In this document: in pieces, positions 50,701 through 60,700 of the stretch
Layout: each line of letters opens with the position of its first letter
How positions within the stretch are numbered: the stretch's first letter is position 1
Origin: Fratercula arctica
Taxonomy: Eukaryota > Chordata > Aves > Charadriiformes > Alcidae
Direction of reading: 5' to 3'
Length of the DNA stretch: 64,000 nucleotides
NCBI GenBank assembly: GCA_947846985.1
Contig: CANTUZ010000006.1
Span: 50,201,207-50,265,206, forward strand
Translations under genes and position numbers: made by a program
Notes under the pieces: generated by a model
The model's input: only the letters and a program-made list of their open reading frames with translations
Told to the model about the DNA's origin: nothing
The model's database searches: none

Positions 50701-53178
50701 TTGATGGTTTGCATGGCCTTAACCAGAATTAAGGGTTTCCTTTATTGTTATCTGTTAATACAGTTGCTAAGTTTTGAAAATTATAATCAGACTTTCTGCT
50801 CACTCTGAATATGAATAGAGCTGCTCTTTAGGGCCGGAGATGGCAGACGTCTGATCTCTAATAGACTTAAGTAGTTTAAGGATTATTCATCCGATGAGGT
50901 GCTTTTCTGCTTTTACGTGTGTTTTAATACATAAGTCTGATACTGTCGCTGTTGTGCTAGAATGGCTAGAACAACACTGACGTATGGTTTCCTGTAATAC
51001 TGATTATGTGTTTTTCTCCAATGCATTTTCTTCTGAATTGGACCATTGTTGCTGTATCTGACATCTGGTGCTGCTCATCACCCACAAACCCTTGGAACAT
51101 GATTCCTTACGTAAACTATGCATCAAACTGGTCTGTGAAATTGTTACAAAACGGTTTGTATTCAAACATGGCCAACTTGAATAACTTCAAAATGGGTTCT
51201 GCCATGTTTTACTACATGTAAACTACAATAATGATACTTTCCCTCAAACCTTTCAAACTTGTCTTTTTCTTTTTTTTTTTTTTTTTTTCCCTCCATGGTG
51301 CTAATATTGTGTTTTTCTTGAATATTCTATCAATACCTTTTGGGCTGCGTGCTTCACGGTGTGCTGGATCACGGGTACCACTGCAATGGCTGGGCAATAT
51401 ATTTCTTAATGGAATAAAACCTGCAATATGGTCCTTAATATAAACCTGATTATTATAATGGCCAATGCCAAACTCCTGAACAATATTAATTCTTGATCTG
51501 GGAATCCTGGTAAAACGTCCCTGGTGTCATTATATATTTGAATGGGGTTGGGGACATGGGGAAAAATACCTGTCTTAACGCTTACTTTTCATGTAATTTT
51601 TTTATGATGCTTGGGTTCAAAAAAAGAAATCTTTGGAAATGAGGGAGAAACAAGCTGCCAAAGAAGAGAGACAGAAAGAAAAGAAAGTAGAAACAAGTGC
51701 AGAAAAATTGCGTAAGCTTTTAAAAGAAGAAAAAAGGTAACTTTGTTATATTCAGTGTACTGATTAGATGGCAATAAGTGCGGATAAGACTATGAACAAT
51801 CCCATTTCCAAACTGACTGCCCAAGAGTAAGCCAGGGAGAGCTTGTACCGACATAACCTGCTTTTCTGCCAGGATATTTCATGGGTAGTGTCCTTCAATG
51901 CATATATCCCTTAATGGAGCTATATGTGGAAGAGAAGTTGTTTAAAAAATACTTTGTAATGTGGAGTATTTGCAAAGCGTAATGCCAAATTAAACCGGGA
52001 AAGACGCCTTTTATAAAAAACTGTTCGGTGGATTTAATTGTATTTTTTGATAAAGAAATGACTTTGAAGTTGGCTTGCCAGGTCAGGCTCAGTTTCCATT
52101 CATGCCTTACAGTCCAATCTCAGCCAAGCTCTGGGGACTACAGATTTGCTTTCTATGTATAATTTTTGCCTCATACTGAAAATTATCTCACAGGTTCATT
52201 ACATTTTTTAGGTTGAAGAAGAAAAGGAAAGTATCAACTTCCTCCTCTTCCTCCTCCTCCTCCTCCTCCTCATCATCATCAAGTGATTCTTCATCAGATG
52301 TATCAATTTCTTCTTCGTCCTCTTCCTCTGATCACAAGAAACGTAGGAAAAAGCGTCGGAATAGATCCGAGTCTGCCCGCAGCTCCAAAAAAAGCTCATC
52401 TAGAGCTTCTTCCCGTTATAAAGATCAGGTTAGGAAAGAGGAGTGGTATTCGCCTCCGGCTGATACCTCTGCTTCCTTTCTTAACCAAAGTTTTGAAGTG
52501 GAGAAACTGCTGGAAAGGCAGGACAGCTTAGAGTGTCCAAAAACAGAGGTAAAAGAGAAAGACAGACACTGTTCTTTTTCGAGGACTTCAGGTGATGATG
52601 AAGACACTTTTGGAGGTAGGTCTGAAGATTCAAGAGATTCTCACAGTAGTTCCAGAACTCTGCCAAGTAGTAGCAAAACTGAAAATTACGGTAAAACTGA
52701 TAGATTTTTCTGCAGTTGGAGGGGTTCTTCAGGTTCATATCATAAGTCATATGATAAACCCAGGATGCATTATTTTAGGAAATTAGAAAGGGATGTAGAG
52801 GGGAGAAAAGAGCAGTTTAAAAAATATGGCTTGGGTCAAGACAGGTATTATATGTCTCCAGCAAGGTCTGAGTATTGTGGCAAGTCAGTGGGAAGGTACA
52901 GATCGTATTCGAGCACTTGCTTACAGGAAAGTGATAAAAGTTACGATAGTGATAGGCGTGTGTCAAGTCATCATAGAAATGAAAGCGAGTATAAAAGTAG
53001 GAAAAGAAGTTACGAGGAGACTAATAAAACCAAGGAACCAGATGAGGAAATGTCTTTAAATGGTACGGCACAAACAGAAAGCGGCATTAAAAGAAACCTG
53101 CCTCAGAACTTAGTTAACATATTTAATCAAATAGCTGAGTTTGAGAGGGAAAAAGGAAGTAAGCAGAAGAAACAGTAA
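44570..53178 (+). CDS. TTC14: TTC14, tetratricopeptide repeat protein 14 (12 coding exons)
   Basis: The coding exons are 44570-44733, 44807-44928, 45055-45254, 45634-45718, 45804-45933, 46407-46559, 47231-47302, 48568-48687, 48771-48893, 49504-49621, 51627-51736 and 52212-53178. All introns are GT-AG and the phases join exactly, giving 787 codons plus TAA, close to the 770 residues of human TTC14. The N-terminus MDRELLRQ fixes the start. Residues about 126-210 form an S1-type RNA-binding domain ([17 protein letters not shown]). Residues about 309-425 form three TPR units ([52 protein letters not shown]). A basic coiled stretch follows at 430-466, then a Ser/Arg/Lys-rich tail with a 15-Ser run (476-490). 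The tail ends in the conserved [17 protein letters not shown]. The family is presumed nuclear and RNA-associated, but its precise function is poorly known. No frameshift or premature stop is seen. Identification rests on recalled similarity to human TTC14. Confidence 0.97.
44807..44928 (+). CDS. TTC14: TTC14 coding exon 2
   Basis: The acceptor is TTCCCCTAG|GAG and the donor is GAAG|GTGAGC. The exon completes W55 and encodes the segment containing [19 protein letters not shown]. It ends in phase 1. Confidence 0.95.
45055..45254 (+). CDS. TTC14: TTC14 coding exon 3 (start of S1 domain)
   Basis: The acceptor is TGTTGCAG|AGT and the donor is CACT|GTAAGA, phase 0. It encodes residues 96-162, including the [14 protein letters not shown] entry into the S1 domain and the beta-barrel stretch [17 protein letters not shown]. 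Confidence 0.96.
45634..45718 (+). CDS. TTC14: TTC14 coding exon 4
   Basis: The acceptor is CTATTGCAG|GCT and the donor is CGAG|GTAAGT. The reading frame starts [21 protein letters not shown]. The introns on either side are 379 bp and 85 bp. Confidence 0.95.
45804..45933 (+). CDS. TTC14: TTC14 coding exon 5 (end of S1 domain)
   Basis: The acceptor is TTTCTGTAG|CTG and the donor is TATAA|GTAAGA. It encodes [17 protein letters not shown], which closes the S1 region, then [17 protein letters not shown]. Confidence 0.95.
46407..46559 (+). CDS. TTC14: TTC14 coding exon 6
   Basis: The acceptor is CTTTTTTTTAG|GCG and the donor is CAAAT|GTAAGT. It encodes the helical linker ending in [15 protein letters not shown]. 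Confidence 0.95.
47231..47302 (+). CDS. TTC14: TTC14 coding exon 7
   Basis: A 72-nt exon with acceptor TTCCTTAAAG|GAA and donor ACATG|GTATGC. It encodes [20 protein letters not shown] and leads into the TPR block. The purine-rich acceptor end is weak but the frame is exact. Confidence 0.93.
48568..48687 (+). CDS. TTC14: TTC14 coding exon 8 (TPR 1)
   Basis: The acceptor is TTTCTCCAG|TGT and the donor is GCTTT|GTAAGT. It carries the first TPR, with the A-(x)2-Y and A-L pattern in [19 protein letters not shown]. Confidence 0.96.
48771..48893 (+). CDS. TTC14: TTC14 coding exon 9 (TPR 2)
   Basis: The acceptor is GTCATTCCAG|GTA and the donor is GGCA|GTAAGT. It encodes the second TPR ([20 protein letters not shown]), then [19 protein letters not shown]. 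The preceding intron is only 83 bp. Confidence 0.96.
49504..49621 (+). CDS. TTC14: TTC14 coding exon 10 (TPR 3)
   Basis: The acceptor is GAATTTTAG|GTT and the donor is GCAG|GTGATT, ending in phase 0 after KLRKHMQ. It holds the third TPR ([18 protein letters not shown]). The +4/+6 donor positions are suboptimal, and a 2,005-bp intron with alternative splice candidates follows. Confidence 0.95.
49622..51626 (+). other. TTC14 intron 10 with candidate alternative exons
   Basis: This is the longest TTC14 intron. It has two strong pyrimidine-tract acceptors that the main transcript does not use, at 50220-50221 and 50313-50314. It also has a 19-T run (51270-51288) and an AATAAA at 51413-51418. See the findings for the isoforms these would produce. 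The used acceptor at 51625-51626 (GGGTTCAAAAAAAG) has an A-rich, poor pyrimidine end, which fits regulated use. Confidence 0.75.
51270..51288 (+). repeat. Poly(T) tract in TTC14 intron 10
   Basis: Nineteen consecutive T, preceded by GTCTTTTTC and followed by CCCTCC. It could be a simple-sequence run or bind pyrimidine-tract proteins, but it lacks an AG immediately downstream. Confidence 0.85.
51627..51736 (+). CDS. TTC14: TTC14 coding exon 11
   Basis: Phase 0 entry after AAAAAAAG and donor AAAAAG|GTAACT. It encodes a highly charged helix beginning [20 protein letters not shown] and ending in [11 protein letters not shown], linking the TPRs to the Ser-rich tail. Confidence 0.95.
52212..53178 (+). 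CDS. TTC14: TTC14 terminal coding exon 12 (Ser/Arg/Lys-rich tail)
   Basis: The acceptor is CATTTTTTAG|GTT and the exon is open for 322 codons to TAA at 53176-53178. It encodes a basic KKKRK motif, the 15-Ser run, a second Ser/Asp run, and a [13 protein letters not shown] nuclear-type basic block. Low-complexity Ser/Tyr/Arg sequence follows, ending in the conserved helix [17 protein letters not shown]. Confidence 0.97.
52239..52281 (+). repeat. Coding TCC/TCA trinucleotide microsatellite
   Basis: TCC repeated (with one TCT), followed by four TCA codons, encodes 15 consecutive serines (residues 476-490). The uninterrupted run of seven TCC codons (52249-52269) is the part most likely to vary in length. 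Confidence 0.9.
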
Positions 53179-53670
53179 AGTCCCTAAGAAAACTATTCTG
53201 ATGAGTGTAGCTAAATGAACTATCCAAGTATCTCTTGAGGAAACGCATATGAAGAGTGACAGAAAGGCAGAATTTGTTCTCCTTGCAGAATGTCGAAGAG
53301 TTCTTAAGGTAAAGATTGTATGGTGGAGAGATGCGAGGCTATCTTACATAAAATATCAGTTATTTAAAATCTAAGTTTCCTGTGCTCTTAAATTGGGATG
53401 TTCCTGTACGATATTCCCTGTCTGATGGGTTGAAATTCTTTGATACCCCCAGACTGCAGTTAGTTGTGGAACTTGCATCAAATACGCACTTTAAAAACAG
53501 ATGGGTTCTGTTTGGTTTTTTCATCCCCTGGGGTACTATTGACTGTTATTTTTGTATCAAATGAAACTTCCAGCTATAGAAAGGGGATAACTGAATGAGA
53601 GTCACGTGCCATCAATGCATATAGCTCATTTTCTCATTAAATTTTCTTAATTTTTCTTAATTTTGTGTCT
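53179..53670 (+). other. TTC14 3' UTR
   Basis: The sequence after the TAA has no further frame. It is followed by the poly(A) signal ATTAAA at 53636-53641 and a T/GT-rich downstream element (TTTTGTGTCTTGATTTTTTTGTCT). The end near 53660-53670 is inferred from the signal position. Confidence 0.7.
53636..53641 (+). terminator. TTC14 poly(A) signal (ATTAAA)
   Basis: This is the common ATTAAA variant, 458 bases after the stop codon, with a U/GU-rich element 15-45 bases downstream. It is the best distal signal on this strand before the 33-A tract. Confidence 0.65.
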
Positions 53671-53803
53671 TGATTTTTTTGTCTCTGGGATGTTTCATAC
53701 TGGTGCAGTGGTTATATGTGCTGCTTAAGTGAATGGAGCACTCCAGTGTTTGTGAGAAGGCAAGTGTATTATGTTCTTAAAATGTATCAAAAATGTTCTT
53801 TAC

Positions 53804-53805
<2 letters not shown>

Positions 53806-53838
<33 letters not shown>
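53806..53838 (+). repeat. 33-base poly(A) tract between TTC14 and CCDC39
   Basis: Thirty-three uninterrupted A, followed by GAAGAAACCC and further A/C-rich sequence (AAAAAAACCCCC). It lies between the convergent 3' ends. No retro-element body is recognised directly upstream, so it may be a simple-sequence expansion or the tail of an unidentified insertion. Length may be unreliable in an assembly. Confidence 0.85.
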
Positions 53839-53840
<2 letters not shown>

Positions 53841-53902
53841 AGAAACCCAAAAAAACCCCCAACAAACCTAACTGAAGTAGAAGAGAGAGGTTTAAAACAG
53901 TG

Positions 53903-53908
53903 TTTATT
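53903..53908 (-). terminator. Distal candidate poly(A) signal of CCDC39
   Basis: AATAAA on the minus strand (TTTATT on plus). It would give a 3' UTR of roughly 740 bases after the CCDC39 stop. Two nearer AATAAA sites exist at 54505-54510 and 54465-54470, so which is used is unknown. Confidence 0.4.
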
Positions 53909-54464
53909 GTCCAGGTAAGTTCAGGTGTGGACCTTTTGGGTTTTGGGGTGGTTGTTGTCAGGTACTTGCTTCAGAAGCTGCTGGCAGGCAGTGCTTGCAC
54001 TGCTGTGGGAAAAGTTCTGCTCTATTTACAGTGAGTTCTCCAGAGGTTGTTGGCAAAACACGCTCAGAAGCTCTTATCTGGCAGACTGCACCACACCAAT
54101 CGTACTGCAGCTGCCAGTTTTCCAAGTAATTCTCTAGATACAGGTCAGCTGCAAAAAAGGTACTGTAATTTTGAATAGAAAAAGTACAGTTTTACTGACT
54201 TTAATCATACACTGTCATACTTCTATTAAGATACGATCCAAGATGACTGATTAATAGTCAAGGCTGATCTTGAAACGAAGCATACGTTTTCTTGCCTGTC
54301 TTGTTGCAACGTAATCTAAAACTGTTCTGACAGCAGTGAGGTGCCAGTTTACTAAAATTGACGGCTTTAACATAACTTTCCTTTTCATTATAAGAAAAGG
54401 CTTCTGAAGGGTTTTGCAAATCCCATTCTCCAACAGCAAAATGAGAAAGTAATCTGAAGGTTAT

Positions 54465-54470
54465 TTTATT
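54465..54470 (-). terminator. Proximal candidate poly(A) signal of CCDC39
   Basis: AATAAA on the minus strand, about 163 bases after the stop codon. Another at 54505-54510 is about 123 bases after it. Both have A/T-rich surroundings. Confidence 0.5.
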
Positions 54471-54632
54471 ATATAAAACATATACTTAACGCTCTGCTAG
54501 ACAATTTATTGTATACTTCAGAGGAAAGTTAAAACACATTTCCAATAGAAATTAATGCTAAGATTGCCAGTAGACCTTGATCAATTAAGAAGCCTTACCA
54601 AGTGTGAAGCCATTACTGTGGCCTTCAAAAGA

Positions 54633-54798
54633 TTACTTAAGGCTTTTTTTGCGTTTGCAAGTGTCGGAGGTGCTCGCTCTGCTGGACGGCTGTGAATCGA
54701 CAGCAGCTGCTTCTGCAGGAGTGCTGATGGGCAAGCTCAGATCTATGATTTTGAGTGATGGCGTCTGACTGGAGCCTGAACTTGTGCTTCTGGAGGAT
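54633..54798 (-). CDS. CCDC39: CCDC39 last coding exon
   Basis: The acceptor is TTCTGTCTTTCAG|ATC. It encodes [20 protein letters not shown] and, further on, [16 protein letters not shown] before TAA at 54633-54635. The upstream in-frame ATG at 54819-54821 is intronic and is not a start. Confidence 0.93.
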
Positions 54799-57700
54799 CT
54801 GAAAGACAGAAGTTTACTCATCGGTCTATAGAAATCCCTCTTTTTTTAAACCAGCTTCTAATGGGGGCTTGCAACGAAGCCACCCAGCAGCAGTGGTCAT
54901 TGTAGGTAAGATCCTCTACCTGGATCTCTAGACATGACCACTAACTGCTTAAGAAGCGTGTGAGAACATTGTTAGATCACAACTGATTCAGTATGTTACA
55001 GGCACTAATAGTTGACTCTGTGTTGAACAGGGGAAAAGGTAAAAGCGTAGGTGTCTGCCCTACTTAATTAGGGAAGGGAGCTCACACTACCACGTGCAAA
55101 ATGCGGCTGGAGTGCAAACTTGTGCTTTTATAACGTGAAACCACTTTAATTACAGCACAGTTAGCAAAAGTAAATGTAATTACTTTTATTTTAAACTGTG
55201 ATGGATGCTGAAGTAAACTTAATTGTGTGCTAGAAAAATCCAGTAACAAGGTGGGACAGGACACGGAGAAAGTTTTTGTAGTGTTGTTGAGGCAGCAGAG
55301 ACAAGATTGAGAAGACCCTCAGGAGTGAGGAATCGGGTCATTTAGGGGCTAATTTTGCTGGTTTAAGCTTTTAACTTTAAAAAGCAAACAAACCACACCA
55401 AACCCAAAACCCCACTGCTAGCACTTACCTGGTAGAAGCTAGTGAGCTCTGTGCGGATGGCAAGTGAGAACTCTGACTGCCACCAGCAGAAGCCATTGTA
55501 GGAAGCTCTAAATTGGACTAGAAAAATTGGAAAGAAAAAGGAAGTTGATCTAACGGTTCTATATAGTAGGACTGAGTATATCAGGAGAGTTTATAATCCT
55601 TTGCATTTGAAGAGCTGTTGAAAGCAGATGAATGCTTTTTCCTGTTTTACCTTAAGTATGGTTTATTGTTGAATTTAGGAGCTGCCCTTGAAAAATGCTC
55701 AGCAGTAGATTACAGCTGTCAGTCAAGATTTTGGTGGCAGTTAACTGGAAAGCTCACCTGGTGAAAGTACATTTGAAAGGGTGTAGTTAAATCAGGATTT
55801 GCTTCTAGAACATCAGCTAACAATTTGTCGATGGTTTTGCTGAAGCTTTTCAGTTCACGAAGATCAATGTCTCTTTCTTCCTGCGTTTCTGTTTTTGTTT
55901 TCTTCAGAGACTGAATTTCTCTGGAAAGTCTGGAACACTTTTAACACAAATATTTTTAAAGCTTTGCTATTATGAAAATGCAACACTTTTTCAGAATCCT
56001 GCTGATTTTAAATTCTGTGGTTTTAACCTTACTACTGTGTATCACTATAAAGTTATTAGCAGCTGTCATGAATGAATATACAGACCTGTTTTATAACCCT
56101 TTCGAGTTTTGGCTTCTGTTCCTCTATGTCTTTGTTCAGCTGCAAAATAAGAGCTTGTTTTTCCTTCTTCTGCTCTTGGAAGAGGGCCTCCTGCTTCAGT
56201 ACCGTATCAAAATTTTTTTCCATGCTCTGCAAATTCATTTGAAGTGCAGTTTTAGTTTATCAAGCAGTTCTGATATCCTCTCACTTTCTGTATTACTCTG
56301 TGGGACGGTCTGTTCTGGATACTCCTTGTTTCTAATGTAGCTCAAGCAACTACCAACTCTCTGCCTGACAGACTGTTTAGTGGATAAATACCTGGATAAA
56401 GAGACCACCAGATAGTTCACATACCTTTGAAAAACTCCTTTAAAGGGAGTTTACATGAAGTTACACGTCTGTATTTTCAGATGTGCCTCTGAGCAGTGTC
56501 TACAAACAATGTACTGGCCACATACCACCTTACCAGTGCAAGCTGTCCTACGAAAAATAACATTGTTTCCTGTGGGAAGACATGGATACCTTTGACTGGA
56601 ATGAATAAAGTTAGCTCCCTAAGGGAGGCTCTGTTTTTTAAAAAAATAACTAAAAAAGGCAGGAAAGGGTATGCCTTAACACCTCATTATATCCTAGGTC
56701 TTACTCCCTGAAGAAGGTATCTGTGTCTCTTTAATTTCAGAGGTATTATTTCTTAAGCAAGCTGTATGTCCTATGGTGGTAGAACAGGCAATAGGAACGT
56801 TTGTTGACCGGTAGCCAGCCACTCAGGGCTTAGAATAATCATGTGGGATATAACAAGATGCCTTGGATTTCTTCTGCCTAAGAAAATTTTAACTAAAACG
56901 TCACAGAGTTTAGTGTTTTCTTCCTTAAGGGCCAAGTGGGCGTTTTGATAACAAGAGTAAGTCCTTGATGTGGAGCCCTGATCACAAGCTGTCCTTTACC
57001 TGGGTTCAGTGCTCAGCCTGCTCCGTTAGGAGTCAGCTGGCTTTCCTGAGCTACAGGAATGCTGTTTAAACCAAAGCACCCTGAATGCTAATAAATCAGA
57101 GTATGTTCTCCTAGAAAAATCCTGGGATGTAGATGCCAGAGGACACCAGATGTGTGGATTTTAATCTCTGCAGTACTGGACAGGATGATACAGTATAGTG
57201 GTGTATGCTACACAAAACCAGAGCTGCTTTCTTGGATGCCAGAAGAGAGCATCTGTCGGTGCATGTCTGGGATTTGGAAATTCTAGCTGTGTGTGACTAA
57301 AAAGCCTGAAGTTTTATTGTGAGTCCGGAAAATTCAAATAAGCACTCAATTTTTGAAAGGAGAGGTAGAGCCTTCTAAAAAATCATAGCCATTCATACAA
57401 AGCATAGTATATAAAAGAATGGGCTAAAGTTTGTCCCAAAGTTTCCTGTTCTTTCCATAGGATGGCTTGCATGGATTTAGCTTTTGAACTTTTTTTTTTC
57501 CTGAACTCTTCTTGTATTTTACCTGGAGATTTTCCTGAAGTTCCTTGATCTGTCTTCGTTTGTATCTATATTTTTCATCAGCAGCCCTTTTCTCCTCCTC
57601 TAGTTTCAATTTTTCCTCATATTCCTCACCTGTGATCCCAAACAATGAGGCAGCATTAATGCTGGACCAGCAGTGTATGCAGTGCAATTCTCACTTTAGA

Positions 57701-60700
57701 ATAAGTTGCACTTTAAAGAAACCGCAGCACAGAGTATTTCTATATTAGTGTTGGGAGTATTGCAGAGACCTCAAGGTTTAAGGATTTTTTAAATGCTCTA
57801 CTACTAATTCCAAATCACTGTGAAAAAGTAACCGGCTTCATGAGAGAATGCTTTAAGAGCTACTGTTTTCAGAGCCAGCAGAGGGCACAAAAGTTAAATA
57901 ATCAAATGTTTTTCTAGAATTAAGTTTGTGTAATTTCTCCTGATGATGCTTATTATACACTAAACAAAGAAAGTTCCACTGAAGGAGAGCAAGCTTATGA
58001 AGTTTAAGTGGCAAGGGAAACAACAGATGAAGATATTTTTCAGAATTCTGAGGAATTTCCAATATCCACAAACTCAGTTAGGTAGTCCCATATTTTAAAA
58101 ACTTCTGACCCTACACTAAAATAGTGCAGTTTAAGTTTTACTCTTCCTCATCATTTTCCCAGATGACAGGTTACTACTTTTTTCCCCCCCTTTCCCTTTG
58201 AAAATCGGAGATGATGATGGTGTAGCGAAGGGCTGGGTCTCCATCGCTGGAGTACCTGTACCTAAGCTGCCCCTGGAACTGCTCGGGGTGCAGTTTGTGC
58301 CCAGGCTGGCTCAGACAACCACCAGGCGACCAGCAGTGGCACAGCTGCTTCTGCTTCTGTAACTGGAATTAGTGGCTGTGGGTGACGCAGCACTACAGAG
58401 GAAGTAGCACTTTTTGTACTGTGCAAAGCTTTATCCACTAGACCTATGTACTTCAGAGGGCACCCCTTCCTTTCTCCTGGGAATGACTTACCCCCCCTCC
58501 CCCCAGTAACTGTCTTTCTGCTTTGCCTCTTCTGAATGCTCCTATTCACAAAATTTATATAGGCTTAGAGATTTTCACATAAAGCAGATGTAAGGACATA
58601 AATATTAGTTAATTACACCTTACTGCACTTTCTTCTGTGCTTATTCTGCTGAACTATTCATAGTAGCCTGGGAATTACACTCCTTTTTGCTACTGTCAGT
58701 TTAGTCTCTGTGATTCATTCTGTTGTGCCGTGGAATTTCCCCACTATATACCCGACTTACATATACAGCAAATAGCAATTTCTATTTTACATACTTGTCT
58801 CAGTGACTTCCTTGAAAGAGTTTCGATAATTGCTGTTGCAGTTATTAAGTACACACAAAGTGTTCTCCAGAGCTACAATTTCTTTTTCAGCTTTGCAGAT
58901 CTTTGCATCTAAATCATCGCCTTCACGTTGGAGTGCTTCCTTTTCCTGGGCAGCCTGACAAATAAAACTGGTACTTTAGGTAACTGCACGCACACTGAAA
59001 ACATTAGGACAATTATATAGAAAAACAATGCCTGCAATATTTACGGGTTAAAGTCCCAGGTAGATAAGGGGGCTTATCTGTGTTGTCAGACTTGAACTGA
59101 GATCTGAGTTACTAGGTAACTCGGGTAACTGGAAGTAGTTATTTCAGTGCTGGAAGTTCTTTGAGGCATTTCATCCCTGTGCATTTCATTATAGGTGTCT
59201 GCCTCTCCATCTAAGCTCGCCCCATCCTGAGGAGCAGCATCCGCACTGCACAAAGCAGTTTCCACGCTTTGCACTGCTGACACCAACTGCTTCACGTCTC
59301 TCCTTTATCCACACAACCCCAGTAAGAGTTGAGATTATACATTACATAAAACGACCGAGCGAGTGTTAGCAGCCACCAGTTTGTCTGGGAATTACTCACT
59401 TGCAAGTCTCCGTTCATCTGATCAGTGAGATTTAAGAAACAGAGCCAGCTGGTGAAGGGAAGCATTTTCTGTGGTCCCTCAGAAAAGCCGAGACTCCTGA
59501 GTTGCAGAGGGTATGTGTATATATACACCCACAGTGACCACGAGGGTTTTACTGAGGGTCTTTTGCTGTGCTAGATCTCACAGCAGCAGAAATACCATCA
59601 TTAAAACAATTAACACTTAAGAATGAAGAAAAAGATGGACTTCAGAGCCAAGATCGCAGCTAGAAGTGTTTTGCTTTAAGAGAAAATCAGAGAATTTGTG
59701 GAGATCAAAAATAATAGATTTTTGTACCAGAATCAGCGTATTGCATTATGGATACAGTTTGATTTTCTTTTTCCCAATAAAAAGCTGACATTCTACAAGG
59801 TTTAAACACCATATGGTGAAATAAATACCTAAAAATAGCTCTGAAGGGTAGAAGAATTTAAGATCATGTGAGACTGAGAATCTTGTTTCCAGTTTATAGC
59901 AGATTACCACATGACTTCTTGTGTCTTTATAAATTAATGAGCTCTGAAGTGAAAATTTTCAACTTGCTCAAAAATAAGGCTCCCCTGACATTAGGACTGA
60001 CCATGGAGAGTGATGTGAAATTGCTGTAGCATTTAAATAACAACAGTGTCAGATTTAGACTGAAGGTAAGCAGTAGGCAAGGAAGTTGTCTTAGTTACTT
60101 GAATAGAGCCCAGGGAAATCTGTAACTTAAATACTTTGCATTATAATGAATTATGTTAATAAAATACCTTAATTACATAGTAGGTAAGAGTTTTCTCCTC
60201 TTCTCCTTCGGGTGGCATCATGACAATATTAAGAATTTCGTATCTGCATCTCAGTTTATCAATTTTATTTAGGCGATCTTGAAATTCGGCACTGATATAT
60301 TTGGGGGAAAAAAAAAGGGTTGAGAAAGGGTTTGTTGGTAGCGTTTCGTGGGCAGTTCTTGCTGTAGCACTTTACGTTACTGGTGTTATTTCAGCAGCCT
60401 GTGGGTGTACTAGGAGGCAGGCAGGCCAGCAGTTCTGCTGCTACTGGGTTTTGTTGCTTTCTGTGTTCTCCCAGCCACAGTCACCCATTCTTCTGGTTAC
60501 CTCCACGTCCCCTGCAGTTCTAAACTGCAGCGAATTTCTTTTCATATTCCAGATCATTGCATCTTGGGAGGCCACAGTCCTCCCAAAAAATTTTAAACGT
60601 TTGGCATTTAAGTCCTCCAGCTGCACAAGCTGCCCCCTGCTGATATTATCTTAATATTGCCACTGCTGGCTGAGCGCGAGCAACAGTAGGCAACAACCCC

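Noticed and set aside
56235..56420. Minus-strand frame ending [17 protein letters not shown] as a longer 5' part of the adjacent CCDC39 exon
   Set aside because: It looks coiled-coil-like but is out of frame with the exon at 56086-56226. The TTTGCAG acceptor joins the preceding exon perfectly without it.
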